The position numbers were made by a program, and so were the translations under genes. A stretch of DNA of 64,000 nucleotides from Arion vulgaris (Eukaryota > Mollusca > Gastropoda > Stylommatophora > Arionidae). The notes beneath the pieces were generated by a model, which was not told the origin of the DNA, did not search any database, and saw only the letters and a program-made list of their open reading frames with translations. The stretch is from assembly GCA_020796225.1 (NCBI GenBank), contig CM036758.1, positions 64,573,774-64,637,773 on the forward strand, written 5' to 3'. This document shows positions 11,108 to 27,496 of this stretch, piece by piece (positions within the stretch are counted from its first letter, which is position 1; each line of letters opens with the position of its first letter).

Positions 11108-14100
11108 AACATCCCCCTTTTTTCAGCTATTCATGGCCCAAAAGGGTGATTTTTGAGTACCTTTATTTTTTTGATACTTTTTTCCCGGCTCTTTCCCTCT
11201 GCTTAAAAATGGATCTTATCTCAGGCATTTTAATTCTTCAATCAACCATCTAGGCCCTTTAAAGTCATCATCCTTGTTTCCTTTTTTTAACCCTTCATTA
11301 CGACGGGCGACCGGCAAAAATTTACCCGGCCCGGAAAAAAATCCGTTAACACTTTTTTCTTAAATTAATCACATAAGGACAGAAATACTCGTTTTTATTC
11401 TTGTACAAAACGGGCCCTTTTTTTGATATCTTTTCCCCCCCGGAATAGCTCAACCTGACCTGCTCTTTTTTGGTTTGCCTGGTGTATTTTTTATTCATGT
11501 GGGGGCAACGTGCATTTCGCTAGTGGAACTGTGGTATGGGTCGTTCTTACAATGATTACTGTGTCCCACCCTTTTTAAATATCTTGTCCTGATTAGGGAT
11601 TGCATAATTGAATATTACCCAGGTAGCCATGGATCAAGTGTTATAAAAAGGCTGCTTTTTGTTGTCCCTTGGTCTTTACAATCCCGTGCATGTCATGAGT
11701 CTAAAACCCCTTTCTCCCTGCAAATCAGTTATGACCCCTAAACCCGGCATTCTGCCTCTTAAAGCCCAATTGGTCATCCCTTTTTTAAGACCGAATTCAT
11801 TGGGGATTACATTGTTCAGAAAGGTTTTGGAAAATATTTACGGACTGTTATGTAAAAAATTTAAATTTCCCCTGCAATGAAGTGAGTATATGATCTCTCA
11901 TTTGCTTTACTCTAGGATTGAACCTGGATTATATAGTCCCCATTGTTCGTTTCGTTTTATCTAATAACTGTCTTTATGAGGTCTACAATTATGGTTCTGG
12001 ATACTGTTTTCCCATTTTTTTTCCCCTTTCCCAGAATGGGGCTGTTTTTGTAATTTCATAGTTTTTGAACATTTATGAACATTATTTCAGTTTTTCTTAC
12101 ATCATCTTATATGGCGTTAATTGCATCGTGAGTATATCTTTATTATTCAATTTACGCACTTTTGTTTAGATATGAATATGCATTTTTCTTATTGATCATT
12201 ACTACTTAATTATATAACATCTGGTTGACTATTGGTGTTTCAGGTTATATATTTCTGAAAATTGTCTCGTTTGGTCACTTAATTTGTATTCCCTTTTTCC
12301 CCCTTTTGCTTATTTATGATGGCTCATAGGTATGACAGGGGAGGTCATGGGTTAGATGTAGAGGCGCGGGGGGGGCGGGCCCGCCCCCGGGATTATCCTG
12401 GGATCACCTTGAATACTTTCCCAGTGATGGTGACGGGCCCTCCATGGCGGGTTTGGGGGGCGTACGCTCTTATTGGAGCTTTACGGACTAAGGGGTTGGT
12501 TCCTTTAAACCACCCCCTGGACAATGTTCGGCCCCCCGTCCGAAGTGAGCTACAAATCCAGATGCTCCCCCATACAAGACCCTGAGAAATTGGGGCCGGT
12601 GACAATTGGTGGGTTGTATGGCGAAAACCGGTCGCTCACTGGGGCTCTTTTCTGTATTTTATGGGGGCCCCCCAAAGGGCCCCGGGAATCATCCCGCGAT
12701 TATTCTCTCCTTGGCTGATATTTTGTTTTAAGACCCCCTGCGGCACAAAAAGGAGGAAGGACAGGCGGTGATGGACCTCCGGTTATTCCGACCTTTTTGT
12801 CGATTCATTGCGGAATCGCCTGAAACCGTCTTTTTGGGAAAAAATAGAGCTTTCCCCCTTTTTCCGACCCTGGGTTCGCGTGGGGCCCCCGATGGGGCGT
12901 GGTCCCATCCCGCGTCAACGCCCTAAAATTTTCTAAATGCATCGTCGTATGGACGTCCTGGGATAAAAGGTGGCGGAACGCCCCCCCCAATACCTGCCCA
13001 AACCCTCCCAGCCCCCTCCCCTACTCATCCGGAAAAATTTTCCCCAAAATGGGCCGGGGTCAGGGGAGGCCCATAAAGACAATTTGGGGAAAGTATAATT
13101 GTTCTTCTTTCCCCCCAGGAATAAAAAAAGGAGCGCACAACCCTGGGTGCCCGGGGGGAAAAAGGCCCAAAAAAACCAGACCGTTAACAAACAGGTGGGG
13201 TTGGGGGTTTTTGGGGAAAAACGGGGGAAACAGCTTCTCTCCCTTTAAATTCCCTCTCTATCAATGGACAATTCCCCCGGGCGAAAATTGATGGTATGTC
13301 AGTGGGGCAACTTTTTACTACAGGTTTCAAATGTTATGCCGGGCAAAACAAAACATTTTTATGTTTTTTCCGACTTCGAGAGGTTAAGTACTATGCCAAA
13401 TTTTTTTATTAGATTTGCCTTTGGGGGAAAGGACGATTCCCCAGGCTAATCGGGGGTTGATTTAAAGCGTCAATGGTTCAAATCCCGAAATTTTATTGTT
13501 GCATTTTTCACGGATAAAAGGTGGTTGTTTCCCATGGGATAAATGGGGATCTTTATGGATTGCTCCGATTTTAAAACCTTTCTTTGATATCTTCCGACGA
13601 TGTGGCATGTGAAAACCAAACTCCCAATACTTTTTCTTTTTGAAGGGGTTTTTCCCAAGTTACCATTACAATCAACCCGTTGTCGATTAGCGATAATGGG
13701 CATTATTTTTTAACAGCCCCTCCCTTAAGGTAAAAATAAAAATTCCAGAAATCCATAGGGAAAATGGGGGTCTTTATCTGTGGGGAAAATTGTGGAGCGG
13801 GATTTTGCAAAAGGGATATCGGGGGAAAGGTCCCAAATTCCCGGCTTGCTTGACGATATGGGCCCCAAACCCGGGGCTGGAAATCCCGGGAAAATTCCTG
13901 GTGTCGGTGAGAAACCAGATGGCGGAACCTAAAAGCGCCGCGCCACCCCCCTGGAATTCCCCATTTCCGACCGAAAATTTAAGGTAATTTAAATTCTTAA
14001 ATTTTCACCCAATGGGAAATTTAAAAAGGATAAACCCTATTTTCCCACCCTCACGGTATACCATGCGTTTGTTAAAAACGAAAGATGAAAATCAATACAT

Positions 14101-16490
14101 GTTATTTATTACTAAAAAAAAGTTCCAGTAAAACAAACAATGTTAACCCCAAAAGTCAAAACGGAAAGGAAATGCAAAACGGCCCGGGTTTACTTCAAAA
14201 AAAATTTAAACAAGCCAGTGGCCCAAAAAAAATGGAAGCGTATATTTAAAAAGTGTTTTTGACCGTAGCGGTCAGTCTGGAATATGCGGGGGAAAAAAAG
14301 GTGGCCTAAATCTATTTTTTAGAAAAATCCTGCAGATAATTTAAATAAAGGGGGAACAATAAACAAAAAGGTATCTTGCCCCAGTGACACTTAAACGAAA
14401 ACAAAAAGGAAATTTGGTCACTGAGGATGAGCTTCAAGAAAAAAATATAAAAATTTCGGGATCCGGCGGTTTGTGCCTACGGCATTTTTGGGTTGTTAGC
14501 CCCCATGGACAATGGTAGTGAAAATAGTTGTTCTCCCCCAACAAAAAAGTTTGAGTTTGTATGGGAGAGATGATAAATCTCTGAGTTCAGAACATAAACA
14601 AAAGGGTTCAATCTAGTTTAAATATTAAAATTTGGTAAACATCGGATCCAGTACGATCGGGTTTCCCGGGTGAAAAGATTGCAATTTGAACGGGTTCGTT
14701 TAATATAAATTTTTCTCTTTTTTGGGGAAGTATTCTGTCCATTTTTGACCAAGCGGTTGCGAGGGAATACTGTGTGATTGGGTTCCTTATACTATTTCTT
14801 GGCGCTGATGCCTGTGTTGCTATCAGCATTGTTTAAAAAATTAACTCTTTGGTTCTACGAACTTTTTTAGCCCTGGCTTGTCTATTTATTGGGGGGTCTA
14901 TTTGTGAACCAAATTATCCTTCAGGGTATACATTGTGGGGATTTTTAAAAATGATACTATCACTTTTGCTCCCGGGGGATGGTCTCTGGGAAATGGGTTA
15001 GATCATGACGGGACAACCATGATTTAAATTTTTTTACAAAACTACAGGGAAAGTTTATACACAATATCCTGGATTTTTGTTTGGACCCCGGGAAAAATTT
15101 AAAAACCAAAAAAGAGAAAAATTTGGGGTTTTTTGGTTTTGGGCCCAAAAGATTACTGGACGGAATGTGCTCCTCATTTAACGGGATTATCTTATTTTTG
15201 AGCCGATAGGTGATCCTTTGGGTTGGCCAATTCCTTGTGGGTTTTGAATGGGTTAAAATTTTTTAATATCAGTGGTTATATATTGTAGGGTAAAATTTTT
15301 GAAATTTTTTGGGGCCCCTTTTGTTTTGTTAGTGGATTTTTGGGGTCAATGGATTTCCCAGTTTCTCAATGTAGATTCAATAAGTGGAATTTGGGAGTTT
15401 AATACCTCGTTGGGGTTTGCGCTGTGTCGAATGCAATATATTTGACACATTTAAGGGTTTATTTTATTCCTTTGGGGTGATTTTTTTCCTCCTAAAAGGT
15501 TTTTGATTCGATCGTGTTTCGGATCGTTGGGTTTGATTTTTTAAATTGGCGGATTGTGGGACTTGCGTCACGTGTGTAATCCCCCTTTGATGTGTTAATT
15601 ATGTTAATAAGAAGAGGGGGGTTTAAAAGGAGAATTTTGGGAGAGAAAAATGGAGCAGCGTTGAATATTGGACGTTTAAAAAAGGGAGTTTCATATTTGC
15701 AGCTCATTCTTTCCCCGGGTTTGGGGATGGTTAATAATACCTCTTTGGAACCCTTAAAATATTGGGATAACATTTTTATGTTTTTAATGCAATATGTTGA
15801 ATATTGGGAGTTTTTTTCCCCCGGGGGTTTTGGGGGGTTAATTAATATTACCTCCCCGAGGCCTTTGTGGGGAAGTTTAACTTATATATATTTTTTTTCC
15901 TTTTTTTTTCAATTTGTTAACTTGTTTTTTTTGTTTGAATTTCAGATGGGTGACAAGACTCTGCCCATGAAAAAAAAGAACAAAAGTTTAAAAAACATAC
16001 GATACATCCCATAAAACCCAATACTACCTCATGTAAGGAATGGATGCCCCGGTGTTCCCCTACATTCCCTTTAAATTTGGGTTGGCCCCCGGAAATCAAG
16101 CCCTATTTTCCATATTTTAATTAATTTATGTAATGCTGATTGATTTCTGGTACTAGGGTTTTTCCGCAAAGGCACAAAAGGGTTTTTACTGTTGAAGTTA
16201 GCCATGGTCACCTGGGCCAGTTGATGAGTCCCTCCCAAAGACGTGTGGTGACTCCTTCCAAGTAAACTCATTCAACTTGGGGCTTCCTGGGAAACCTCCC
16301 GGATTTTCTTTTTTTTTTGAACCCGGTTTTTGGGTGTTTAGTTAGTTGTTGTGGAGGGCCCCTTTTAAAAATTTGGGGGATTGTTCCCTTTAAAACTCTC
16401 CCCCCCCTAATCCCCCCACCCGGGCACTACCTGTGCGATTTTTTTTTGGCATTTTTGCCGTCAGGGGGACGGCCCAGGTCTCCCCCGGGG
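11108..16490 (+). pseudogene. Degraded LTR-element interior, possible pol trace
   Basis: About 5.4 kb, a normal internal length for an LTR retrotransposon, but with constant frame breaks and inflated homopolymers (runs of C, G, A and T, for example near 11073, 13015, 16396 and 16520). The best protein trace is SISDNGHYFLTA at 13683-13718, resembling the second catalytic Asp block (SDNG..F) of a retroviral-type integrase. A weaker IFMDCSDF stretch lies about 45 codons upstream. No convincing gag, protease, RT or RNase H block could be read. The damage may be sequencing error rather than biology. Confidence 0.4.
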
Positions 16491-16976
16491 TGTCATGGGG
16501 TTTCCCCCGATGGCGGGGGAAAGGGGGGGGGGCAGTTAGCCGGGTAGTTAGTGTAGTATAATTAAAATTATTTTTAAAAGTTGAGCTTTTTGTTTTTACT
16601 CTCATGTAGAAATCAACACCAAACCCGAACATGGCCTTTTTTTGGGAAATAAAAAAGTGACGTCTTGTTGGGGTTAGTAAAAAAAGGTTTTTTAAGGACC
16701 TAAAAGGGCGTGTTTTAATTTATTTCCCGAAAGAAGACCATCAATAAAACCCGGGTTTTAAACTACAAAGGGAAAAGTTTGTCTTATTCCCTCTTGTTCA
16801 AAAAAATTTTAAAATCATTGGCTATGTCTCGATCATTTGTGATTATAACAATGGTACCAGTGGTAGCCATCTACGGAAAAAACCTACAAGAAGACATTTT
16901 CAAACCTTTAAAAAACTCAAAAAAGAGGGAAAATATTTGGGGAAATTTACCTACCAAAAAAAACCTCCCCATAAAA
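16491..16976 (+). repeat. 3' LTR, poor-quality copy
   Basis: Same order of blocks as 10600-11087, but with G/C and A/T homopolymers expanded and short words lost. It ends at ataaaa immediately before renewed CTAT repeats. Confidence 0.75.
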
Positions 16977-20722
<3,746 letters not shown>

Positions 20723-21504
20723 AGATTGAAAGAACCTGGAACAAGGGCCCCTCTATTCAAGAACTCTGATTTCCTCACAGTTTCATGGAAGGGAAAAGAT
20801 TTCTAGCATTCTTTAATTTCGCCAATAATTAGTTCATTTTCGCCTCTTTATCTCTAAGGGTCCACCTTTTTTTGGGGGCCCTCATTTTTGAGCATTTGAA
20901 AAGGGGGTAAATGTCAATAATTTTTTATGTTTTCTCCTTTTTTTCTTAGTGATAGCCCCAAATTGAAACGCTCTCAGATCAATCCCAGTCTCAAATTGGG
21001 TTCTAGAATTTTCACTGAGAAGTAAAAGGGGGCTTGGATGTGATGTTGGCCACAACACCCCTCGTGTACCCAATGGTCAACCAAACCCAAAAATCCCTTC
21101 CTAACATACCCATGGTATGAAGACTAGTTTTTCAACAAAATTGTGGTCAAACCGTCATTTAAGTACGGCACAATTGATATTTTGTATTCCCGGGTTAAAT
21201 TGGGCCTATGAAATAGAACCACTGTTACCTTTCCCCGCATGTCGTAAGAGGCGGCTAAGGAGGTTGGGCGTGGGTTCACCCCCCCTGTAAAAATCTGGGT
21301 GGCTCAGGAAAGGAGGCAAACCGAGGAAGGGGGCGAAACCGGAAAGTCGTCGAAGGGAAAGCCAGGGCTCAAAATGGTTTCTGGGAAATTTTTGACGAAA
21401 ACACCCAATGCCCAAAAAACTTTGAATCAGATTTCACGGGAAAAGAATTTATGGGGGGGTCTGATACATCGCTCTAGGCAGTGATCGGGGAAAAAGAAAA
21501 TATA
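20723..21504. other. Unassigned, low-quality texture
   Basis: No gene recognised. Around 21232-21262 the words cccgcatgtcgtaagaggcg and ctaagga match a dispersed motif also seen at 28850-28875. Homopolymer inflation makes frames unreliable. Confidence 0.5.
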
Positions 21505-21735
21505 ATATAATGGTAGGGGTCTGTCTTTAAGCGCTTGTAAAACTCGATCATAAACCCTCGTATCTGGTTCAAACTCACGGTGGGCAAGTTTGGAAAAATT
21601 CATTTCCCTAGGATGTTTGAAAGGTAAAAATAGACCTCACCTTTCATAAAAAAAATGGCAAACTACTTAACTTAAGTGGTACCCATCAACGACTCGTTTA
21701 CTCGTTGGTGGCTACGTCCTCAAGGGTATCCCGAT
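21505..21735 (+). mobile_element. tRNA-derived SINE, family B (degraded)
   Basis: B-box-like TGGTTCAAACTC near 21568, then the family body: aaaatagacctcac, ggcaaactacttaac, cgactcgtttactcgt, and ggctacgtcctcaaggg. The A-box region is damaged. Confidence 0.65.
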
Positions 21736-21774
21736 TTTCCCGTTTTTTTAAATAAAAATGGAATGTTATAGCTA

Positions 21775-22195
21775 TATTTGGATTAATTAATTGATTGATT
21801 GATTGATTGGTTCTATGGGCCCTCATCATTATCTTTGATTTTAACCACATTAATTCCTCTTTCTTACACAGGGAAAATCTCGGGGGCATTCAAATCCTTA
21901 GCACCGGGTCGTCCCAATGTATTTTGAAGATTGGTTTTATATTTTCAGAAATTTTATTTTTGAAAAAATTTTTTTGAATTTTGTCAAAGAGCTATCCATT
22001 CCCGCTCTTCTCGATTTTAAACTGCCAAAAGGGTTCTTTCATTTCGTAATTGAACAAAAGACCTACTGTTATCCCCTCTTTCTCCGATAGTATAGTAACT
22101 GGATTCCCCCTGCACCGAGATAAAAATGGGGAATATCCCCATGGCTCCACGAGGGGAAAAAACCAGTATCTTTGGGCAGGGGGGGGCACCGAACC
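21775..22195 (-). mobile_element. tRNA-derived SINE, family C, near full length
   Basis: The minus-strand element ends in a TTGA-type tail (gattgattgattgatt at 21788 on the plus strand). It contains the family blocks tcctctttcttacaca, ttttgaaga, ctcttctcgattttaaactg, and tctccgatagtatag, and a head region near 22150. Other copies: 36425-36760, 44190-44635, 44920-45035, 56385-56790, 63630-64000. Confidence 0.7.
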
Positions 22196-22229
22196 TCTAC
22201 CCCTACAGTGTCACCTAAGTTTTTGAAAG

Positions 22230-24135
22230 GGTTGGGGAAAACCCCCGGTCAAAGGGGAAAAAAGGTTTTGGGAAAACCCCTGATACAACAAAGGGAAAAA
22301 AGGTTGAAACCACTGATACAACAGGAAGAAAAGGGTTGGGGAAAACCCCTGATACAACGGGAAAAAGGGGTTGGGAAACCCACGTACAGCGGGGAAAAAA
22401 GGTTGGGCTACGTACAACAGGAAGAAAAGGTTTTGGGAAAATCTAATACAACGGGAAGAAAAGGTTTGGGAAAACCCGTACAACAGGAAGAATGGTTTTG
22501 GGAAAATGCCCGATACAACGGGAAAGGTTTTAAACCACTTCAAATGGGGAAGAAAAGGGTTTAAACCATGATGGGAAGGAAGAAGGTTTGGGAAAACCCC
22601 CAGTACAACGGGGAAAAAAGGTTGGAAAAAACTGATACAACCGGGAAAAAGGTTGGGGGAAAACCCCTTTTATACAACAGGAAGAAGGTTGGAAAAAACT
22701 GATACAACGGGGAAAAAAGGTTTTAAACCACTGTTTAAAAAGGGGAAAAAAGGTGGAAACCCACTGATACAACGGGGAAAAGGGTTTTAAAAATACTGAT
22801 ACAACGGGGTGAAGGTTGAAAATACTGTTTCAACGGGGAAAAAAGGTTGAAAAACCCCTGTACAACGGGAAGAAAAGGGTTTTTAAACCACTTTTATACA
22901 ACGGGAAGAAAAGGTTTAAAACCCCCTGATACGGGGGGAAAAAAGGGTTGGGAAAATCTGATACAACGGGGAAAAAAGGGTTTGGGAAAATCTGTACAAC
23001 AGGAAGAAATGTTTGGGAAAACCCCTGATCAATGGGAAGAAAGGTTGGAAACTCGTGCAACCCCGGAAGAAAAGGTTTTGGGGAACCCACTGATACAAAG
23101 GGGGAAAAAGGTTGGAAACTCTGATACAACGGAAAGAAAAGGGTTTGGGAAAATATTGATACAACGGGAAAGAAAAGGGTTGGGAAAACCCCTGATACAA
23201 CAGGAAAAGGTTGGAAACCACTGATCAACGGGGGAAAAAAGGTTGGGGAAAAAACTGATACAACAGGGGAAAAAAGGTTGGGAAAACACTGATAACGGGG
23301 AAAAAAGGTTGGAAACTCTGATGCAAACCCGGAAAAAAGGTTGGAAACACTGATACAACGGGGAAAAAGGTTTTGGGAAAACCCCTGATCAACTTGGGGA
23401 AAAAAGGTTGGGAAAATCGTAAAAAGGGGAAAAGGTTGAAACCACCCCTACAACAGGGAAGAAAGGTTGGAAACCACTGATACAACAGGAAGAAAGGTTA
23501 AAAATCTGATACACGGAAAACGGAAGAAGGTTGGAAACTACTGATTCAACGAGAGAAAGGTTGGAAACTACTGATACAATGGGAAGAAAGGTTGAAACTA
23601 TGATCAATGGAAGAAAGGTTGGAAACCACTGATACACAGGAAGAAAGGGTTGGAAACCACTGATACAATGGAAGAAAGTTTGGAAACCACTGATACAACA
23701 TGAAGAAAGGTTGAAACACTGATACAAGTGGAAGAAAGGTTGGAAACCACGATACAACTGGAAGAAAGGTTGGAAACCACTGATTCAACGGGAAGAAAGG
23801 TTGAAACTACTGATACAACGGAAGAAAGGTTGAAACCACTGATCAACGGAAGAAAGGTTGGAAACTACTGATTCAACGGAAGAAAGGTGGAAACACTGAT
23901 ACAATGAAGAAAGGTTGAAACTACATGATAAGGAAGAAAGGTTGAAACTACTGATATAAGGGAAGAAAGGTTGAAACTACTGATAATCGGAAGAAAGGTT
24001 GAAACTACTGATAAGGAAGAAAGTTGAACACATGATAATGTGAAGAAAGGTTGAAACTACTGATACAAGGAAGAAAGGTTGAAACCACTGATAACGGAAA
24101 AAAGGTTGAAACCCTGATCAACGGGAAAAAAAACA
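22230..24135. repeat. Minisatellite, about 30-bp unit, ~60 copies
   Basis: Units combine ggaagaaaggttgg with aaaccactgatacaac. The left two thirds show inflated homopolymers (gggaaaaaagg) and variable spacing; the right part (from about 23500) is cleaner. Many overlapping frames on both strands are artefacts. The unit resembles a hAT terminal repeat such as the one at 35181-35204. Confidence 0.95.
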
Positions 24136-24414
24136 CGCCCTAAGACCGCCCATCAATAACAATATTGACAGCCTATCATCAATACTTAAAGCATTACGGC
24201 ACAGGATTGGTTGTTGGTATTTACAAGAAACGTAAATATCACAGAGAAAGTGTCACAGAAACATTTGCAAACCTTACCTTATTACTTCTGCTATTGTATG
24301 ATAACAAGATGTTTGTATTCAAGATCTGTGTAATGTTAATTCTCTGCCATGTTTGCGTTTACAGACAATGAGGTAATAAACATATTGTTAACTATTCTTC
24401 TAACATTGTTTTGT
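24136..24414. other. Spacer, nothing recognised
   Basis: AT-rich sequence of normal texture following the minisatellite; no supported gene. Confidence 0.5.
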
Positions 24415-24600
24415 TATGTTATGTTTATGTTATGTTATGCGATCGACGTCGTGGTACATTGAGCATTCCCATGCGTGCTCTGTCTTCGATGCAGCAGTAA
24501 TCCTAAAGTACATTTGCTCACGTACCCATGAGAAGTTGATTAGTATACCTTCTCTCTCTACCACAAAGACGACATTGTCTGGCATTCCCAAACTAAACGA
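24415..24600 (-). repeat. Dispersed repeat family F, copy 1
   Basis: Shares blocks with 57850-58020: gttatgttatg tail, gagcattcccatgcgtgctc, catttgct, acccatgagaagttgattag, and ctaccacaaagacga. A TTATG-type repeat tail at one end suggests a SINE or other short retroposon oriented on the minus strand, but no Pol III boxes were found. Confidence 0.65.
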
Positions 24601-24984
24601 ATAAGTAGCTTACAAAGTGCTTAAAACAAGCACACACAAGATCACAACGTCCCCAACACTTCTATAAGAAGTAAATGGTGAAGAGAAGAACAAACACACA
24701 CAAAAACTCAACAACCAAACGTGAAATGAAAATCTCATAGACCAAAAAAATAGTAAACAAAGCAACAAGGACGACTAAGATAACACTACCACCATTACTC
24801 TTACCGTAACTCACTTGTTCCCTATAGCTTGCTCTGAAAACGTCGTTCATGAGGACGTGCTTCATTTGTTTGATGTATGATTTCGTCTGATTGACATGAC
24901 CGCGGAATGTGAGTTGAAAAACGTAACAAATGTCATTACCTCAAACACCCGGTTTTTGTTTCTCCTTCGAACGCTCCATATCAA
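24601..24984. other. Spacer, nothing recognised
   Basis: A/C-rich sequence; open frames are short and featureless. Confidence 0.5.
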
Positions 24985-25108
24985 AGAATATGATCAATAA
25001 TTAAACTGTTTACAGGGAGCTTCTGAAAAAACAAATAGACAAACACAGGATTCGAAACACTTACCCTCATTTCCTATGACACCTATCGCTAGCTAGCAAT
25101 ACGACCTT
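24985..25108 (-). mobile_element. SINE family E, partial copy
   Basis: Matches the start of the 6597 and 7029 units: agaatatgatcaa, gagcttc, aaacaagtagacaaacac-like, cga-acacttaccct, and tagcaatacga. The B box is degraded (gattcgaaacac). Truncated on the right. Confidence 0.7.
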
Positions 25109-25320
25109 GTGAAGATGTGATAAACGAAGATCAAGGCAGTCATTGAAGTGGGATGCAGAGGGTTCAATAAAGAGAGGACGACCTAAGGAGACCCTGAAAC
25201 TAACTTTGCGGAGAGAGTCAAGAAATATCGGTCTCAGTTCCATGGATGAGACTGAGCCAATTGCCCAGGATAGAGCGGTATGGATAAATTTCTTGTAGGC
25301 CCTATGTAACGTATAACGGT
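25109..25320 (+). pseudogene. LINE 3' tail fragment
   Basis: Plus-strand reading gives KWDAEGS-, then a KRGRPKETLKLTLRRES-like basic tail, SSMDETEPIAQDRAVWINFL, and ends at ggccctatgtaac. It is the same family as the minus-strand fragment at 27865-28335 and the degraded one at 45680-45960. Frame is broken near its start. Confidence 0.75.
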
Positions 25321-26140
25321 ACGAGAGGAATTATTTAGATATTGAGGTCAAAAGAGATGAAAACAAACACAAAGCTGAACATTTTTCAATCAAATGTGAA
25401 ATCAGTTCTGTTCTATGACTGGGAAACATGGACGACAACAAAGAAATCATCAGAAAACTGCAGACCGTCGTAAATGGATATTCAGGCAAACCTTCTTTGA
25501 CTTCAGTGGTAAGGGCATTCTTTTATTACTCCGACATTTCCGATCGGCGGTAATAATGGATAATCTCTGCAGACGTGTTTCCACTTGTTCTTGTCAAAAC
25601 TCACACATTTGATTATAAAATGGCATCTAATGACTCAGATTACTGTCCTAATCAAGACTATAAGTGTTAGTTCTTTATGGGCTGCTTACTAGACCAGTTC
25701 TGCATCATTTTCTCTTATTTATTTATTATTTATTAATTGGGGTCTCCAAAATATGGAAATATTTAAACATAAAAATTTCATAATTACTGCCTTATTTACT
25801 GTCCAAACAACTTATTGTTTAGATATATTGTGTAAATATGAAGGTTCTAAGAGACTGTGTTAATAGTTTTCATGATATATTTCATACTTTTTTCCCCCCT
25901 TCTTTGTGACTAATTATTTGAAATTTGCAGGAAAATCTATTTTTAGCATGACCAAAAATAGGTCACTGATATCACATATTACATGACACTGATATTAAAA
26001 TCACATATCTTGATAGTACATTCAATTAGCTTTCAACGATATATAACATGCCTATTTGCAATTCACGGAGTACATATGACTTCTAGTAAAAGTGCAGGCC
26101 TTCAAAAATAACAGAAACACATTAAAACCCATGAACGTTT
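25321..26140. other. AT-rich spacer
   Basis: No gene or repeat recognised. Confidence 0.5.
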
Positions 26141-27496
26141 AAGAGTTAATGAACGATGTTTGGCAGAATGAGATCCTCCAAAGATTGGAAAAACGGAGTG
26201 ATATTCAAGCATCCCAGAAAAAGGCAATTTGTCAAATTGCAATAATTAGCGGAATAACTCTGCTATCAACACCTGGCAAACTATTCTGCAGTATTTTGAT
26301 GGAGAGGCTGAAAAAGCCGTCGACGCAAGGCTAAGAGAAGAACAAGCTGGCTTTCGTCCACATCGTTCTTGTACCGATCATATCTTCACGCTGAGATCCA
26401 TTATAGAAGAATCAGTTGAACTCCAGTCACCACTAGTGATAAATTTTATAGACTTTCATAAAGCGTTTGATAGTCTTCATCGTTCTACTCTCTGTGAGAT
26501 TCTTAAGACCTGTGGTTTCCAGGAAAAACACATCAATATCATAAAAATCTTCTATTCTGAAGCATCCTGATGGTAAGAACAGATGCAGGAAACTCAGACT
26601 GGTTCACAGTTAATTCGGGTGTGAAGTAGGGCTGCGTTATGCCACCAATGCTTTTTGGGATAGCTATAGACTGAATCATGCGCAAATCCACCCAAGATCA
26701 ACTAGGCATCAAATGGCTTAATAACAGCAGACTATTTGATCTTGGCTTTGCCGATGACGTGACCATATTGAATTCAACCACACAAGCAACCCACAAACTA
26801 ACGAGCAATCTTTGCACACTTGCAGAACAGTTTGGTCTCCAGATTAATTCTGCCAAAGACCAAAATTATGGACCTCACAAACCCGACAGACAACATCGTA
26901 ATAAATTGCCAAACACTGGAGAAAGTTAAACATTTTACATATTTGGGTAGTAAAGTGTCAAACAACGGAGACACGATGAAAGAAATAAATCGTATTGCTA
27001 TAGCAGCTAGTGCCTTCACTAAGTTAACAAATATCTGGCAATCTCAAGACCTTAGTTTATGTACAAAAGTTAAATTGTTTAGATCCTGTGTGATTCCTGT
27101 ACTGGCCTACGGTTGTGAAAGTTGGAAATCAACACAGAAAATTGATAAGAAACTGGACAGCTTTGAGAATAAATGTCTCCGAAATTATTAAAAGTAAAAT
27201 GGAGTGACTTCGTTTCGAACAACACAGCAACAACTCGTATCAAATATTATAAGGAAATGAAGGTGGAAATCGACATTCGAAAAAACTAAATCGAGAAGTC
27301 ATTATGTGGTTACCAGTTGGGAAAAGAAAACGTGGAAGATCTGAGACCACTCTTCGAAGAATAATCTTACAAGAAAGTAAACTATTGGGATGTAAAACCA
27401 TACTAGATCTCCAACTGCTAGCAACAAGCCGCATCCTATGGAGCTCTAAAATCTCTGCCCTATGTGCCGCCTTTGGCTGTAAAGGAACAAATTAAC
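26141..27496 (+). pseudogene. LINE reverse-transcriptase fragment, 3' half
   Basis: In order: EEQAGFRPHRSCTDHIFTLR near 26335 (RT motif 2), VINFIDFHKAFDSLHR near 26440 (motif A with its Asp), a damaged motif B near 26600-26660, DLGFADDVTIL near 26740 (motif C, FADD intact), VKHFTYLGSKV near 26930, VIPVLAYGCESWKST near 27095, DSFENKCLRN near 27155, and the tail GKRKRGRSETTLRR with SALCAAFGCKGTN ending in a stop at 27495. Several stops and frame shifts. The endonuclease is absent. The C-terminal part matches the minus-strand copy at 36790-37245. Confidence 0.85.

Larger units (their letters stand above)
10600..16976 (+). mobile_element. LTR retrotransposon inserted in a CTAT array
   Basis: Two direct terminal repeats of 488 and about 486 bp (10600-11087 and 16491-16976) enclose 5.4 kb and have CTAT repeat on both outer sides. 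The left LTR begins TGTCATAG and ends TATAACA, the canonical TG…CA form. A candidate primer-binding site follows at 11091. The interior is badly degraded and no long frame survives. A possible integrase trace (SISDNGHYF) is at 13683-13710. The superfamily (Ty3/Gypsy or BEL/Pao) cannot be fixed. Target duplications cannot be judged inside a tetranucleotide array. Confidence 0.75.

Noticed and set aside
12316..13291. GC-rich frames of 89 and 130 codons as genes
   Set aside because: They lie in the homopolymer-inflated interior of the LTR element, overlap other frames on both strands and show no domain.
22211..23846. Several minus-strand Phe-Pro-rich frames of 80-130 codons
   Set aside because: Artefacts of the 30-bp minisatellite read in multiple frames with inflated homopolymers.
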